Positions 13,500 through 25,006 of a stretch of 64,000 nucleotides of DNA are shown here, piece after piece. The notes under the pieces are model-generated. The model made no database searches. It was not told the DNA's origin and saw only the letters and a program-made list of their open reading frames with translations. This DNA comes from Dioscorea cayenensis subsp. rotundata. Its lineage: Eukaryota > Streptophyta > Magnoliopsida > Dioscoreales > Dioscoreaceae. The position numbers and the translations under genes are program-made. Every line of letters starts with the position of its first letter. Positions within the stretch are counted from its first letter, which is position 1. The stretch is from positions 20,428,345-20,492,344 of the forward strand of contig NC_052482.1 in the NCBI RefSeq assembly GCF_009730915.1, read 5' to 3'.

Positions 13500-16400
13500 T
13501 TAGTATGGTGGTAGAAGACCAACATAGTTGGATTCCATGCAATTTAGCACCTGGCTTGCAGGAATAGTAAGAGGAGTTCCGGTGATGGTCCTGATAGTTT
13601 TCGAGTTCACATCATATGCTGATATGGTGTTCCTCTGTTGCATAAAAGAAAGAATAAGAACAATCATAAGAGGAGAAAATTTTCTGCCTTAACAGAAGAA
13701 ACTTCATTTTCAGAAGCAAATACTAGGATGATAATCAATGAAAACCGCAGCATTTATACATATCGGGTGTGTTTATGTGTGTGTGGATTTTGAGACTCTG
13801 GTGAAGGGCAAACTTCATTTTGCTTCTATTTCTTGGTAATGTTTACTACAACGACGTATGGAACCTTACGTATTTGGCGATATCCCAATCTTGACAGCAT
13901 GTTTAGTGCTAGCAATTTAGCCTGAAAAACAGGGACATGGAATATGATGACAAGGGACGATGACAAGATATGGACAGGTGTTACCACTTACCAGCGAATG
14001 GGTAAACTAAGGCTAGACAGATTGAATTACATTAAATGATAAAGAGAAATACGTCTTGCTAACTTCACAGCAATTTCTCCATTTATTCATTTCCGGATTT
14101 TAATGTGAAATTAAATGCTTCAGAATTGAGATGCGTCTCCACATCTTGCAGTACATAATTGATCAATTCTCAGTTGTATGACTGATAAATAAGTTTATCC
14201 CAGATATGTAAGAAAAGTAAACATGTACATTTAAGGACAAAATTTTCAGTAAGGGAAGGAACTTACATGCAGTTCAAACTCGGGGCTAATTAAATTGTTC
14301 CTCAGATTTCTCACCAGTACCAAAATCTGCACATCAAACAAAGGCATTTCAATTGTTCTCCTACAAAAAGTCAAAAGTTATTTTGTAGCAACAGAGAAGT
14401 GGATATAAATAAGACAACTAAAAAATAAATTGAAAAGAGAATTTAGTTATATGCATCAATCAACCTAATCAATTGAAATAGATCATATGTTTGACAGAAT
14501 TAGAGTTTATCAGACAGATTCTTTCAGTGATATATTGAACTAACAGAAGGTCAGATTCCACATGAAAGCAATACACTGATCAATTATGAAAAACAGAGAA
14601 GCAGAATTGAACTAAGCACAATTATTAGCCAAACAAGGATTTTTCAAAAAAAAAAAAAAAATTTACAGAATACGAAATTGGCCCCCTTGAATGGAAAGAC
14701 AAAAACAAAAAATAAAAAATAAAAAATAAAAGGGAAGAATATGTGAAGAGCATCAACATGGTGTTCTGAAATTAAGGAGATGGGTTATTATAAGAAATAG
14801 AATAGCTTATAACACATTAACACCATATCCTTTTGAACCACTTTATACATGTAAGTTTGTCTTTAAAGTCTATAGAGCTTTTTAATGTCTTCAACATCAC
14901 ATGTTTAATGAAACCACACGTCAGTTGGAGAAAAGAAAAAAAATCAGAACTTACAGATTTAACAGTAATAGGGTCCATCTGCTTCAGTTTGTGCAAATAA
15001 ACTCCCAGGGGCCATTTCATTTCAGGATCAACTAAACCAGCAATAAATCTGTATACCTCAGCCAGGTCGGGTATAACTACATGTTAAAAAATAAAGCATG
15101 ATCAACAAAACTTCTTTAGATTATCTTATTGTTTCTGTATATGCTAAGGGCAATCACATAGGTAAAAACAAAATAATGAGGAAAGAAAATGGTATTGATT
15201 TCTCTAGCAGTCATTAATAATAAGGATAAAAGTGCCACTACTCTTGAGAAATAAAAAAAAAATGTAACAAACCATATCACTTCCAATTAATAAGATGATA
15301 TTACCTAATTTAGGTGATGTTTTGAACAGTGGTGCACATGCATGTAATGTATAGTCTTCTGCTGGGTCATAAGGCATGTGCTAAAACTCTTGTTTCAGCC
15401 ACAGAGCAACTAGCTTGCACCATGTTAGGATACATCCCCATGCAAGACAATAGCATACAGATACCATATAACTATCTATGGAAACATCATCCAGCCAAAA
15501 ATGTAATTAATAGAAAAATAGTGGCGCCAATGTCAGCTATGTAAATGTATGTATTTGCTATGATAAAATATAGATTAGTTACATTGAGTTTTTCTAGGCA
15601 GCACCAAATACAATCACCATAAAACACAACAAATTCATAATGATTTAAAAATTACCAGGGTACATTTTTTGTGAATCATCTTGATTAGGCTCCTCGTAAG
15701 TTGCACATGATATATTAGCATTCCCAGTCCAGCTTAAATTTTCATTACAAACCCCTCCCATCATCTCCAGTTCCTTATCACCTGGATTCCATAAGTTATA
15801 AAATGTGTTTTAGTAATGCATGCTCTTCACAGTATGAATGCGACAGATGTTTCTGAAAGAATATGTAAGATCATGTTAATGCCTTCTGCTGTAGGAGGGG
15901 GAGTGACATAATCCAGTGACGGCAATGCTTTATTGAAAGGGTAATTTGCTGCTAGCGATCCATCAGCCCATGTATTGTATGCAGGAATGAAGTAATTAGA
16001 TGAGTGAGAGTATGCAAAAGATTCATCCATAACTTCTGAGTCTGCAAAAGAGTCACAAATGGTGACAAACAAATTCAAAGAACCAGTAAAGAGTAAAACT
16101 ACAAACATGAAGACAAAACCATCTACCATGACCAGGAGCTTTCTGCAAGTAAGGATGAGTTGCTTTGCGCTTTGGGCGTGGCGGGGGAACAAGTGCCAAT
16201 ATCCCATTCTTTTGAACCTTTAGGAAATATTTCTGAGCATGGCTGCGGATCTGCAAAAGAAAATGCTAGACATGAGTTGGCTAGGCCACTAGATTATGAA
16301 GAAAAAACTCTGGACATAAGTATTCATTTTTAATAACAGTCCTTAATAATACCCATTATTTTCCTCCTAGGTTATACCTTCTAAAATCATTTTTAATTTT

Positions 16401-17157
16401 TTATTCCAACCATTTCTAGGTCTTCCAAACAGTCCATTCCAATCCATAACCTTCAATGCAAGTATGAGACCATATTACATCAATCCATATCCACATTTTG
16501 GTTAATCTCTACCAAACATATACCAACACAAGCAAAATCCCACAACCAGAAAAAAAAATGATTATATGGCATTATCCACATTCAACTGAACAATGAAGCA
16601 ATATCCTCTAATTAACATTAAATCAAAAAATGCTCACGCATTACTCAATGAACATGTTCACTATGCATGAGATTCAAGTAAATTATAATGAATAAAAAAG
16701 CACCTGGATCACAGTCTTTGTACCAACAAAATCTTCAACCTTTTTCCAGTCGCGACCAAACCTTAAACGGCAACAGAGAACAACCATAACCATTAGAGAA
16801 TAAATTCAAATACATGCAAAGCAAAATCTTTACTAGTATTTAAAACAAATGCTGTGATTTAAAATTAAAAAAAAAAACAAAAAATGGAATGCAAATTAAT
16901 TCACTCGAATTTAGAACATCTAACAGGAAAAAAAATGCTTTAAAAATCACAAATTCGTATTGGAAATAAAATCAAACAGATGATATGCAGCTAAAACATT
17001 GGCATAAAATAAGAAAGAACAGATTAAAAAAAGAAAATAACAGGATAAGGGCATCAAGGAAGCGCTCGTGCTCCTCCTCGGTCCAACGATCCCTGGCCTT
17101 GGTGATGGTGTAAGGCTTCCGCAGCTTCTTGGTCGCCACCTCCCCGCCATGACTCAT
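13500..17157 (-). CDS. RVE8-like: REVEILLE/LCL-type single-MYB clock transcription factor, eight exons
   Basis: Nuclear MYB-related regulator of the RVE4/6/8 (LCL) group, which binds evening elements and works with LNK co-activators in the circadian clock. Exons: 17157-17042, 16761-16704, 16250-16127, 16041-15883, 15781-15656, 15076-14955, 14326-14267, 13634-13500, totalling 299 residues. Exons 1-3 give the MYB repeat: [19 protein letters not shown], then [18 protein letters not shown], then the diagnostic SHAQKYF motif. [13 protein letters not shown] follows, as in this family. Exons 6-7 give the LCL domain ([29 protein letters not shown]). CCA1 and LHY lack this arrangement, so they are unlikely. 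The exon 4/5 junction works in frame only with a GC donor (GAAG/GCATTA) or with alternative sites, so that part is uncertain. Exon 1 uses a weak GTTATT donor. Exon 3 could end nine bases earlier (CCTG/GTCATG), removing three residues. Confidence 0.92.
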
Positions 17158-18468
17158 GGATGCAAAACAAAAACCAAATCATGAAATTAATGAAGAAATA
17201 GATCAACAAGATAAGGATAAGGACCCCAATTCGGTAGCTGGCGATTCAAATTTCCTCTTCTGGATGCCGAGTTAGGCGAAAAGCGCGAAGAAGAGGATGT
17301 ACCGAAAGGGCAAAGCACCATTGATGGGGAACAACCATTTGTAGGGTTACGGCAAGCGAACTATGCCTTATCGATCTACGCGGAGGGAGAGTTTGGCCGA
17401 GGATTAGGGTTAGGGTTAGGGTTAGGGTTAGCGAACTCCATGAGCCGTGCGAGCTGGAGCTCGCGAAGGGGGAGTTTGGGAAGAGAAAACCGCGAATGGG
17501 TTTGAATGTTTGCCTGAATTTATAAATTAACCCCTGTATTTTAATTTAATTTAATAGAAAGTTTACGAAGTTATTAATAATTAATTATGTGTTTTTAGTT
17601 AGTGTAATATAAGTTTTATTATTAATTATTAATTTTAATTTTTTTAATATGATTATTTGATGATATGATTCATCTATTTTAATGAAAAAAAAATCATTAA
17701 AAAAGAGAATTTTTTTTAATAAAAAAATGTTAATAATAATCAACTTAATAGATGGGTTTTTGTTTAATAACAGGGGAAAGTGCTTTTTGGTGCATGTACT
17801 TTTTTGATTTTTTCCCACTAATATTCAATTGAAGTATTTTGCTTTTTTTAAAATTTATTTTTTTTAATCCATGGAATTGATGTGTTGCCATTATAATTTT
17901 TTTACATCTTATCAATATCTCAAAAATCTTTAATATCATAAGAAGACATTATGCCATTTTAGAGTTTGATAGGGTGATAGTCTTGTCAGAAAGGCTGGAG
18001 ATACTAATTATCATGCCGATTAGGTTTGGATGGAAATGAATATTAAGTTAGTATTAATTTTTTCTTGATAAAATCAATTTAAATTTTTCAATATTATTTT
18101 CCATATTTAATCTATAGAAACTAATTTAAAACCTTATTTAAAAAAAATTAATTTAAAACCCCCTAATATGATTTTATATTGTTTTTCGCTTCTTTAATAA
18201 ATTTAGTAGTTTATCAATTTTTTTTAATTAAATAGATGATAAACAATGAATTTATTAAAACCTCAAATAAAAACTAATAAATGACAACAAATATTGGTCC
18301 ATTTTTTTAATATATATATATATTGTAATTTTAAGTAAGTGATTTTGATTCTACATCTTAATAATATAAAAAAATAATCACCTTTTGATAAACCTCTTAA
18401 TAAAAAATTATAATTTTTAATCAAAATACCGAAGGAAACCATTAATTAACAAAAAATACAATAATAGA
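17158..18468. other. RVE upstream region and AT-rich spacer
   Basis: The first 350 bp (to about 17500) are GC-richer and probably hold the RVE 5' UTR and promoter, including the telomere-like repeat at 17404. The rest is AT-rich DNA with short frames of no recognisable content. Confidence 0.5.
17404..17431. repeat. Four TTAGGG hexamers (telo-box-like) upstream of RVE
   Basis: Four perfect tandem TTAGGG units plus TTAG, about 250 bp upstream of the RVE start. On the RVE strand it reads AACCCTAACCCT, which matches plant telo-boxes common in 5' regions. The unit is six bases long, unlike the seven-base TTTAGGG of most plants. Confidence 0.8.
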
Positions 18469-18660
18469 TCAATGGCCTTTGAGTCAATTGGTATCGGGTC
18501 TCTTGTATAGGGCGTTTATTTTGAGGAGGACCCGGGATTGAACCTCATGTCTTGCACAATGTGAGGGCACGTGATCGACGTTGAGCCTTATTTTCCATAC
18601 GTGCACGTTCTTGGGGTTCTGGTGTTTGTCGCATTTATAAAAAAAAAAAACAATAATAGA
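18458..18660 (+). mobile_element. tRNA-derived SINE with 11-bp target-site duplication
   Basis: The body spans about 18469-18649 and is flanked by identical ACAATAATAGA copies at 18458-18468 and 18650-18660. The head contains an A-box-like TGGCCTTTGAGTCAATTGG and, about 45 bp on, a B-box-like GGGATTGAACC. The body ends in an A tail of about 12 bases. Internal Pol III promoter, A tail and target duplication together are diagnostic of a SINE. It encodes nothing and depends on a LINE for movement. Confidence 0.82.
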
Positions 18661-19732
18661 GAAGAAATGACTCATGAGAGGTACAAGGAATCAATCACAT
18701 AGCCACAAAAGAACCAAATTTTCCTTTCTATAAATAGCGCCACTGCCCATCTATTCACTAATATAAACACTCCTGACTTCAAATTCAAACCCAACGGCTA
18801 GTTTGGCCTTGGGTACCTTTGCCAACCGGCCAAACACCACTCAACCTCATCGGACACCCTCGAATGGATCATGTTTTGCCACGTGTTTCCCGCCAAACCA
18901 AAGCCATTCCCTCCATAAGTTTCTATATATAAAAAGTCTCACACTTTGGATGCCAAGGAAGGCAATGTTTCTCTATGTAGGGTATATGACTCTGTCTTGA
19001 ATGTATAAACTATAAAGGTAGGCTTGGTAGGGATCATAGGGGTGTCCCTTTGGATTTTGCAATTGGATTATTGCATGTTAGGAGAGACTTGTTTTATGCT
19101 CCTATGTGAGGAGCCACCCTTCAACCTAAAATTAGTTCTTTTGTTTTTCTTATATGTATATTAAAAAAATAATTATTTCTAATCCAAGTTTCTAAGCACT
19201 GCATAAGTGATCTTATAAAATGATAATTGAATTGATCTTAAGCAAAAATGTGGACAATCCCAGTAGAGATATATATAATATGTGCTCTCACCCTGTATGA
19301 GCTAAGATTTAAATCTGCTTTCTCAAAAGGATATGCATACACAATTGAGTCAATAGCAATAGACTAAAAAAACATTAACAATTTTTTTTTTTATTGATTT
19401 TTTTAGAAAGATGGATAACTACAAATATTAAATAAAATTGAAGGTAAACAAAATTACAAAGGCTCACAAAAAGAAAAAAAAGGAAAAAAAAAAAACAAAC
19501 ACCCCACAACAGAAACAAATCCACAAAAAATGTTGAATAAAACACTAACACTAATAAAATAAGGGACGTTGCACCTAAGGACTAAAAACAATATAAAGGA
19601 CAGGACAGATAAGCAGTGATCTTTTTTTAGATGTTAGGATCCATCAGTCTAGTTTGAGTCTTTTGGATCGTTAGTGAGTTATCAGCAAAGTTGAGTTTTT
19701 TTTTTTAATTAAAGTCGAATTTGATCCACTTT

Positions 19733-19771
<39 letters not shown>

Positions 19772-19903
19772 TTATTTTAAAATTAGGAAAAAATAATATA
19801 TTGTTCATCAGTTATATGTTAATGGGCCGAGTCCATTTGATTCTCAAAGAACTCACGTGCAAAACACGTGTTCAGGAACCCCTCCCTCTTCCCCGCCCCA
19901 TTA
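18661..19903. other. Intergenic region left of the Harbinger element
   Basis: No recognised gene. A TATA-like CTATAAATAGC at about 18728 precedes about 400 bp of less AT-rich sequence with no convincing ATG frame, and could be a non-coding transcript. An (AT)n run lies at about 19738-19764. Just before the transposon is a CACGTG pair (about 19855-19870) in a GC-richer patch, possibly the original RAD51B promoter. Confidence 0.45.
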
Positions 19904-19947
19904 TGCCTTGCTTGTTTGGGGGTTTTATATGGTTTTATAAAGTATGG
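19904..19947 (+). repeat. Left terminal inverted repeat of the Harbinger element
   Basis: Starts TGCCTTGCTTGTTT and contains GGTTTTATAAAGTATGG 27 bases in. The right end has the matching block at the same distance (28 bases). Confidence 0.9.
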
Positions 19948-20000
19948 TTTTAGATAAAACCTTGCTTGGATCCAAGGTTTTTGACATGGTAAGGTTTATG

Positions 20001-20072
20001 GGGGTAAAATGGAGGTTTGAGAACCTCCATTTTAACCCCACTTCTCAACCCTCCAAATTGGGGGGTTGGGAG
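20001..20072. repeat. Subterminal hairpins near the left Harbinger end
   Basis: A near-perfect palindrome at 20001-20039 pairs GGGGTAAAATGGAGGTT with its complement (one base inserted) across a four-base loop. A second, shorter inverted pair (CAACCCTCCAA with TTGGGGGGTTG) follows at about 20045-20072. Such structures can be transposase binding or folding elements. Function is not shown. Confidence 0.75.
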
Positions 20073-21315
20073 GGTTTTATATTTTTATATGACAAAAATA
20101 CCCTTTAACTTTTGTAATAATTACATATATGCCATTTGTATTAATTCACTCTAAGCTAAGACATTTGCTTCATTTCTCAGAGCCCTAGCTATACCAGCTG
20201 CGATTTTCCCATTGTTGCAAGTCACTCCAAGCTTAGCCGGAGCTTCACCGGACCTCCGTCGGACCTTCACCGAACCAAAGTCGAGGTAAGTTACTATTAG
20301 AACCCCAATCTATGTATTTAAAATGAGGGTGCTTGCTCATTGAACAATGTGTGGTTGTTTGTTGGAAAAAAATTGTTTTGTTGTTTGTATGAATTCATAG
20401 ATTTAAATTTATACAAAGGTGCTGGTCATTTATTTGTGTTGTTTTGTTATCTAGTGATGGTTTTTGCAAAATTCCAATATCTTGTTGAATATATATAATC
20501 TCTAGTATTGAGTAATGGGTCATTGTCTTTGGTAGGATTTTGTTTTTGCAGGCTGTGCTCATGATAATGGCATATATTTCTTTGTTTCTTATGATGTTAA
20601 CACCAAATTCATTTAAGTGGTACAAATATCCCATTGAAAGATGCACTGATGCTGTTCAGATGACTTAATAAAAAATTAAGAAAATATTTAAAAGATGCAG
20701 AACGTAATTTTTGCTCAATTAGCAATGCATCTGGATCAGTCATAATAGAGACATAAACATTTACATCAAACCTAAAATACAAAGGCAAAATGTTCCAAGT
20801 ATAGCACAACCTAGTATTGTCATGAAATTTGCCATATAAACCAGTATTATCAAGTTCAACAGCTTGACACAAAGGATTTTTTTTTTTTTGCTTGAAACAG
20901 ATAATTTCATATAGTGATGAACATTTTCAAGTTCTAAGAAACCTAAGTTATACCAAAAATTTGATATCATGGCATCTATCATATGGTTAGATTAAAGAAT
21001 AAAGAGCACATTAGACATTTAAGAGGATATCTCAATGTTCAAAATTGAACCAATAATTTTATTTTTTAGGTTGAAATCGTAAGCAATATCCCATGGTTAT
21101 CAATTAGAGTCCAAGGCAAATACAGGCCTAACCATGACAATACCAAAAATTTGATATCATGGCATTTATTTTCTAATGGAATTTTTTCATCATTATAGTC
21201 TGGTCCTTCTAATTTAATATTTCATTTCATTTGTTATCTTATTTCATTTGAAGTAAATTTTCCTTTTGTATTTTTTTTTTTAATATTTATGAATAAACTT
21301 TTCATGCTTTATTAG

Positions 21316-22716
21316 ATGGAAGATGAAAAAATTGCATTATGTAAAATGCTTCTCGTACGACAATTGTTGGATAATCCTGTCATGAAATTGCATCGCCTAC
21401 ATCATATAGCAACAATTCAAGTTGTTATTGCCGTAATTGTTCGGCTTGTGCGACGCCGGATTGAAGTTAGACGAAACAAAAGTCAAATAACACATGAGAT
21501 ACGGCTCGAAGGCGACCGAGCAAGAGATGAATTAATGTCACACTTGTTGTCAAGTGATTTATGTCATAGTATGATTAGAATGGGTTCTTCAGCTTTTTTA
21601 GGTTTATGTGATATGCTAGTTAGAGATGGTGGTCTTCGAGCAACTTTGCACGTGTCGGTCGAGGAACAAGTTGAAAAACTCTTTATGTATTAGGTCATAA
21701 TGTTACACATCGTGAGTTATCTTTCTTTTTCCGGCGTTCCCGTGAGACCACTTTTAGGCATTTTCATAATGTATTGCAAGCTATAATAGAGTTGGAGGAC
21801 AAATTTATAACACAACCTGATGGGGCACAAATTCCTTCAGAAATATTCAGATAGAATGATTCTATCCATATTTCAAGGTAATGAAAAAAATTTATTAAAT
21901 TGCAAGTTCACTATAAATACGTGAAAAATTTAGAATAAAATATGAGATGTGTTAATGTCAGGATTGTGTTGGTGCTATTGATGGAACACATATTCGGGTC
22001 AAAGTTTCTAGTGCTGAAGCTCCGAAATATCGTGGGAGGAAGGATTATCCAACACAAAACGTGTTAGCGGCATGCACGTTTGACTTAAAATTCACATACG
22101 TGTTACCTGGGTGGGAAGGAACAACATCTGATTCAAGAATAATAAAGAATGCATTAAGTAGACCTTATCCTCTAAGAATTCTAGAAGGTATTCATAAGTA
22201 TGATATAATGTTGTCCACAATTCCATATATACACTCAACATGATAATAACATTTATTTTATTGTTAGGAAAATATTATCTTGTTGATGCGGGATTTATGT
22301 TAAGAAGTGGACTTATTACACCATATAGAGGAGAGCAATATCACTTGAAGGAGTATTCAAGGAATCCACCAACAAATCCACGTGAATTATTTAATCTTCG
22401 TCATGCGTCATTGCGTTGTGCCATAGAACGAGCATTTGGTGTTCTTAAAAAGCGTTTTCCTATAGTGGGAAGTTCAACCGAGCCGCATTATGGTTTAGAA
22501 ACACATAAAGAAATTATTTTTGCATGTTGTATTTTGCATAACTACCTAATGGGAGTAGATCCCGATGAGACACTAATTGCACAAGTTGATGATGAACTAC
22601 GAGATGTAGCGGGAGAAGAACATCGTGCTAGTGGGGAGAATAATGAAGAAACTATTCAAGGAGAGATCATTAGGGATGCAATAGCGATGGAGATGTGGCA
22701 AGATTATATTGAATGA
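21316..22716 (+). pseudogene. PIF/Harbinger DDE transposase, broken
   Basis: The transposase gene. The N-terminal region (21316 on) has the helix-turn-helix-like part, and the DDE_Tnp_4 catalytic part follows. All three catalytic positions are readable: D in VGAIDGTH (about 21979), D in GTTSDSRI (about 22130) and E in AIERAFGVLKKRF (about 22427). VDAGF and CCILHNYL are also typical. An intron splits the catalytic part (donor after 22188, acceptor before 22268). Breaks: a one-base frame change near 21680, where the frame otherwise ends at LFMY, and an in-frame TAG at 21852-21854. The junction between about 21877 and 21961 also does not restore frame cleanly. It is therefore a recently inactivated gene. 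I have not reconstructed the intact product. Confidence 0.88.
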
Positions 22717-23044
22717 TGTAATTCACAATAGAGTGTCCTAGTATTGTTGTATTGCTTTGTGTTTTGTTTGAGTGTTAAAAACCTTGTATTACTTTGATGT
22801 TGTTATGTGGCAAGAGCTTGCATGTGATTGAGCATTATTGGAATTGTGACACTTGTGTATTAATGGTCCTTAGTTTAGTACTTTGATGTTGTCATAGTTT
22901 ACTAGACTTATTTATTGTGCATCTTATTACATGTATAGCATTTTTTTCTATTGCATTAATTTTTCCTAATGTAAATAATATATTGTGCACCATATTAATA
23001 TCATAATCATTGTTATGTATTTATTTTTTGATGTAGTTAGAAAA

Positions 23045-24162
23045 ATGCCAAAGAGAAGAACAAGTGCAAGCACTAATGATGGAAATACCACATGCATATG
23101 GACCGTTGTGATGGACGATGCTTTGATAGATGCATATTTGCATCAACAAGCAATGGGAAACCGAGTTGGAGGAACTTTCACTACACATGCATTGGATAAT
23201 ATAGTGAATGAGATGAAGGGTAAATTTCCGATAAACCAATAGACAAAGAAAAAAATTGCAAAAATCGCATGAAAAAAATATAAAAAAAGACCATTTACAC
23301 GATGCTATGACATTTTCAAAAATGGAATGAGCGGATTTGCTTGTAGTCCAACAACGGAAATGTGGGATGCCGAGCCGGAGGTGTGGCAAAACCTAATTGA
23401 GGTTTGTTTATTTGTTCATTATAACATATGCGTGATTATATACATGACATGCTATTGACATATTTTTTTTGGATAGGTTAAACCGAAGCCTCACGAATGG
23501 ATGAACAAGAGTATTAGAAATTATGAAAAAAATTAGTTCAACTTTATGGCCAAGATAGGGCAACTGGACAACATGCCGAGACCTCGTCAGAGATGAGAAG
23601 AAGAAGACTTCAAAATTCGGGAAATACGTCACGTAGCCCTTATTCGGCGGACACAATCAATGATATTGACTTTATGGTTTCCCAAAATGAAGTAAATTTG
23701 GAGAATTTGTGTGAGAATGAAAATATGACTTCACATGACAATGAAGTTGAAGATGAAGCTTCACCACTAGATCAACCATCACAATTTGAGGCTCCAAGTT
23801 CTTCTAGGTCCAAAAGAATTAGAAGAAATGACAATCATGAAGATGCAGACATGTCCATAGCCCTTACGTCAATAGCTAGTGCTCTCGTTCAATCAACTAA
23901 GACAATGGAGAAAACAAATGCAACCATAGAAAGGTCCACAATTGTGCTAGAACAATGTGTTGCAAATCGGGATCCACTTAAAGATTTTGATGTATGGGAT
24001 ATGGTTACAAACATAGGAATACCACAATCTCTCCATACCAAGGCATATGTGTTCCTCGTCAAAGACCCAAAAATGTTAGAAAGTGTGATTAGATGCCCGG
24101 ACTCGCATCGCAAATCGGTGTTGTTGGAGTTAATGGGGCATCATCATGAATCACAAGACTAA
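23045..24162 (+). pseudogene. Harbinger second gene (Myb/SANT-like DNA-binding protein), broken
   Basis: PIF/Harbinger elements encode a second protein with a Myb/SANT-like domain that helps the transposase reach DNA and the nucleus. The frame starts at ATG 23045 (MPKRRTSAS). WTVVMDDALIDAYLHQQ fits the domain, and GGTFTTHALDNIV continues it. It then meets a TAG at 23240. Further family-like sequence (GMSGF, EMWDAEPEVW, HEWMNKSIRNYEK) follows in broken frames across a probable intron at about 23402-23477. The acidic, Ser-rich C-terminal half is open from 23593 to 24162 and ends in HHHESQD. Confidence 0.8.
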
Positions 24163-24398
24163 AAATGGAAGGTTCGTAATTTTTTTGGATATTCATATCT
24201 TCATTTGAACACGAAAGTAATTTATTTTATATAATTTATTTGCTTAGAGTATTCTTTTATTTATTTTCTTTTATGTTATTAGTACATGAATTTAATTTGT
24301 TTTCAAATTTTTTTCCAATTTATCCGGGCGACTATGGTGGTTACTACATCATCACAATGGTTTGTTACCCAATGTTTTGTTAAATGAAACAATGTTAA

Positions 24399-24560
24399 GT
24401 GTGGGATTATATTATATGCACTACTTTGTTAATTGTGAACAAATTGTTGTTAAGTGTGAATTTCATTATGTCGACTATTTTGTTTTTTGTGGACAAATTT
24501 ATATTAAGTGTTCGTTACATTATGTCGACTATTTTGTTAATTGTGTAAATTGTTGAATTT
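24399..24560. repeat. About 54-bp tandem array within the Harbinger 3' region
   Basis: Three degenerate units each carry CTAYTTTGTT followed by TTGTG and ACAAATT-like blocks. The anchor positions 24421, 24475 and 24529 give a 54-bp period. It is non-coding and internal to the transposon. Confidence 0.7.
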
Positions 24561-24906
24561 CTTTGTTTTTTTTTATGTGAACTTTGGTGTTCATTAGACT
24601 TTGTTCATTGTGTAAATTGTTCGATTTTTTTTTTAATGTGAAATTTGGTTTGTATCAAGATTTTGTAATTGAAAAGTTTTATCATTTATTGTTATAACTT
24701 AATTGTAATAAATAAAAATATATTATTACAAATTTATGTTTGATATGTATATATTTTAACATTTAAAGGGTCTTTTTTGTAATTTTAATATATAATTTTA
24801 CTTTACTTTACTTTCAAACCAAGCATAACATAGTTCATAAACCTTCATTTACTCTACCTTTGTCCCAAACAAGATATGGTTTACAACCTCATTTACCATA
24901 CTTTAT

Positions 24907-24950
24907 CATACTTTATAAAACCTTTCCAAACCTTCAAAACAAGCAAAGCA
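24907..24950 (-). repeat. Right terminal inverted repeat of the Harbinger element
   Basis: The reverse complement begins TGCTTTGCTTGTTTT and contains GGTTTTATAAAGTATG, matching the left end. It is followed directly by TTA (24951-24953). Confidence 0.9.
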
Positions 24951-25006
24951 TTAGAGCCCGCCATTCTTAGATTTCGAGCAGGGACTCTCGAGCTCTGAGG
25001 GCGGCA

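Larger units (their letters stand above)
19904..24950 (+). mobile_element. PIF/Harbinger DNA transposon, 5047 bp, with TTA target duplication
   Basis: A complete element bounded by 44-bp imperfect terminal inverted repeats beginning TGCCTTGCTTGTTT (left) and TGCTTTGCTTGTTT (right, reverse complement). The flanking TTA at 19901-19903 and 24951-24953 is the three-base target duplication typical of PIF/Harbinger. It carries both genes of the superfamily: a DDE transposase (21316-22716) and a Myb/SANT-like protein (23045-24162), in the same orientation. A GC-richer leader at about 20180-20285 ends in GAG/GTAAGT and may be the spliced 5' leader. Both genes have stops or frame breaks, so this copy is probably not autonomous. 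Subterminal hairpins and a 54-bp tandem array lie in the non-coding ends. Confidence 0.93.

Noticed and set aside
18803-19000. 65-codon open frame after a TATA-like motif
   Set aside because: It begins with TTG rather than ATG, has no recognisable motif and ends in AT-rich sequence. A non-coding transcript remains possible.
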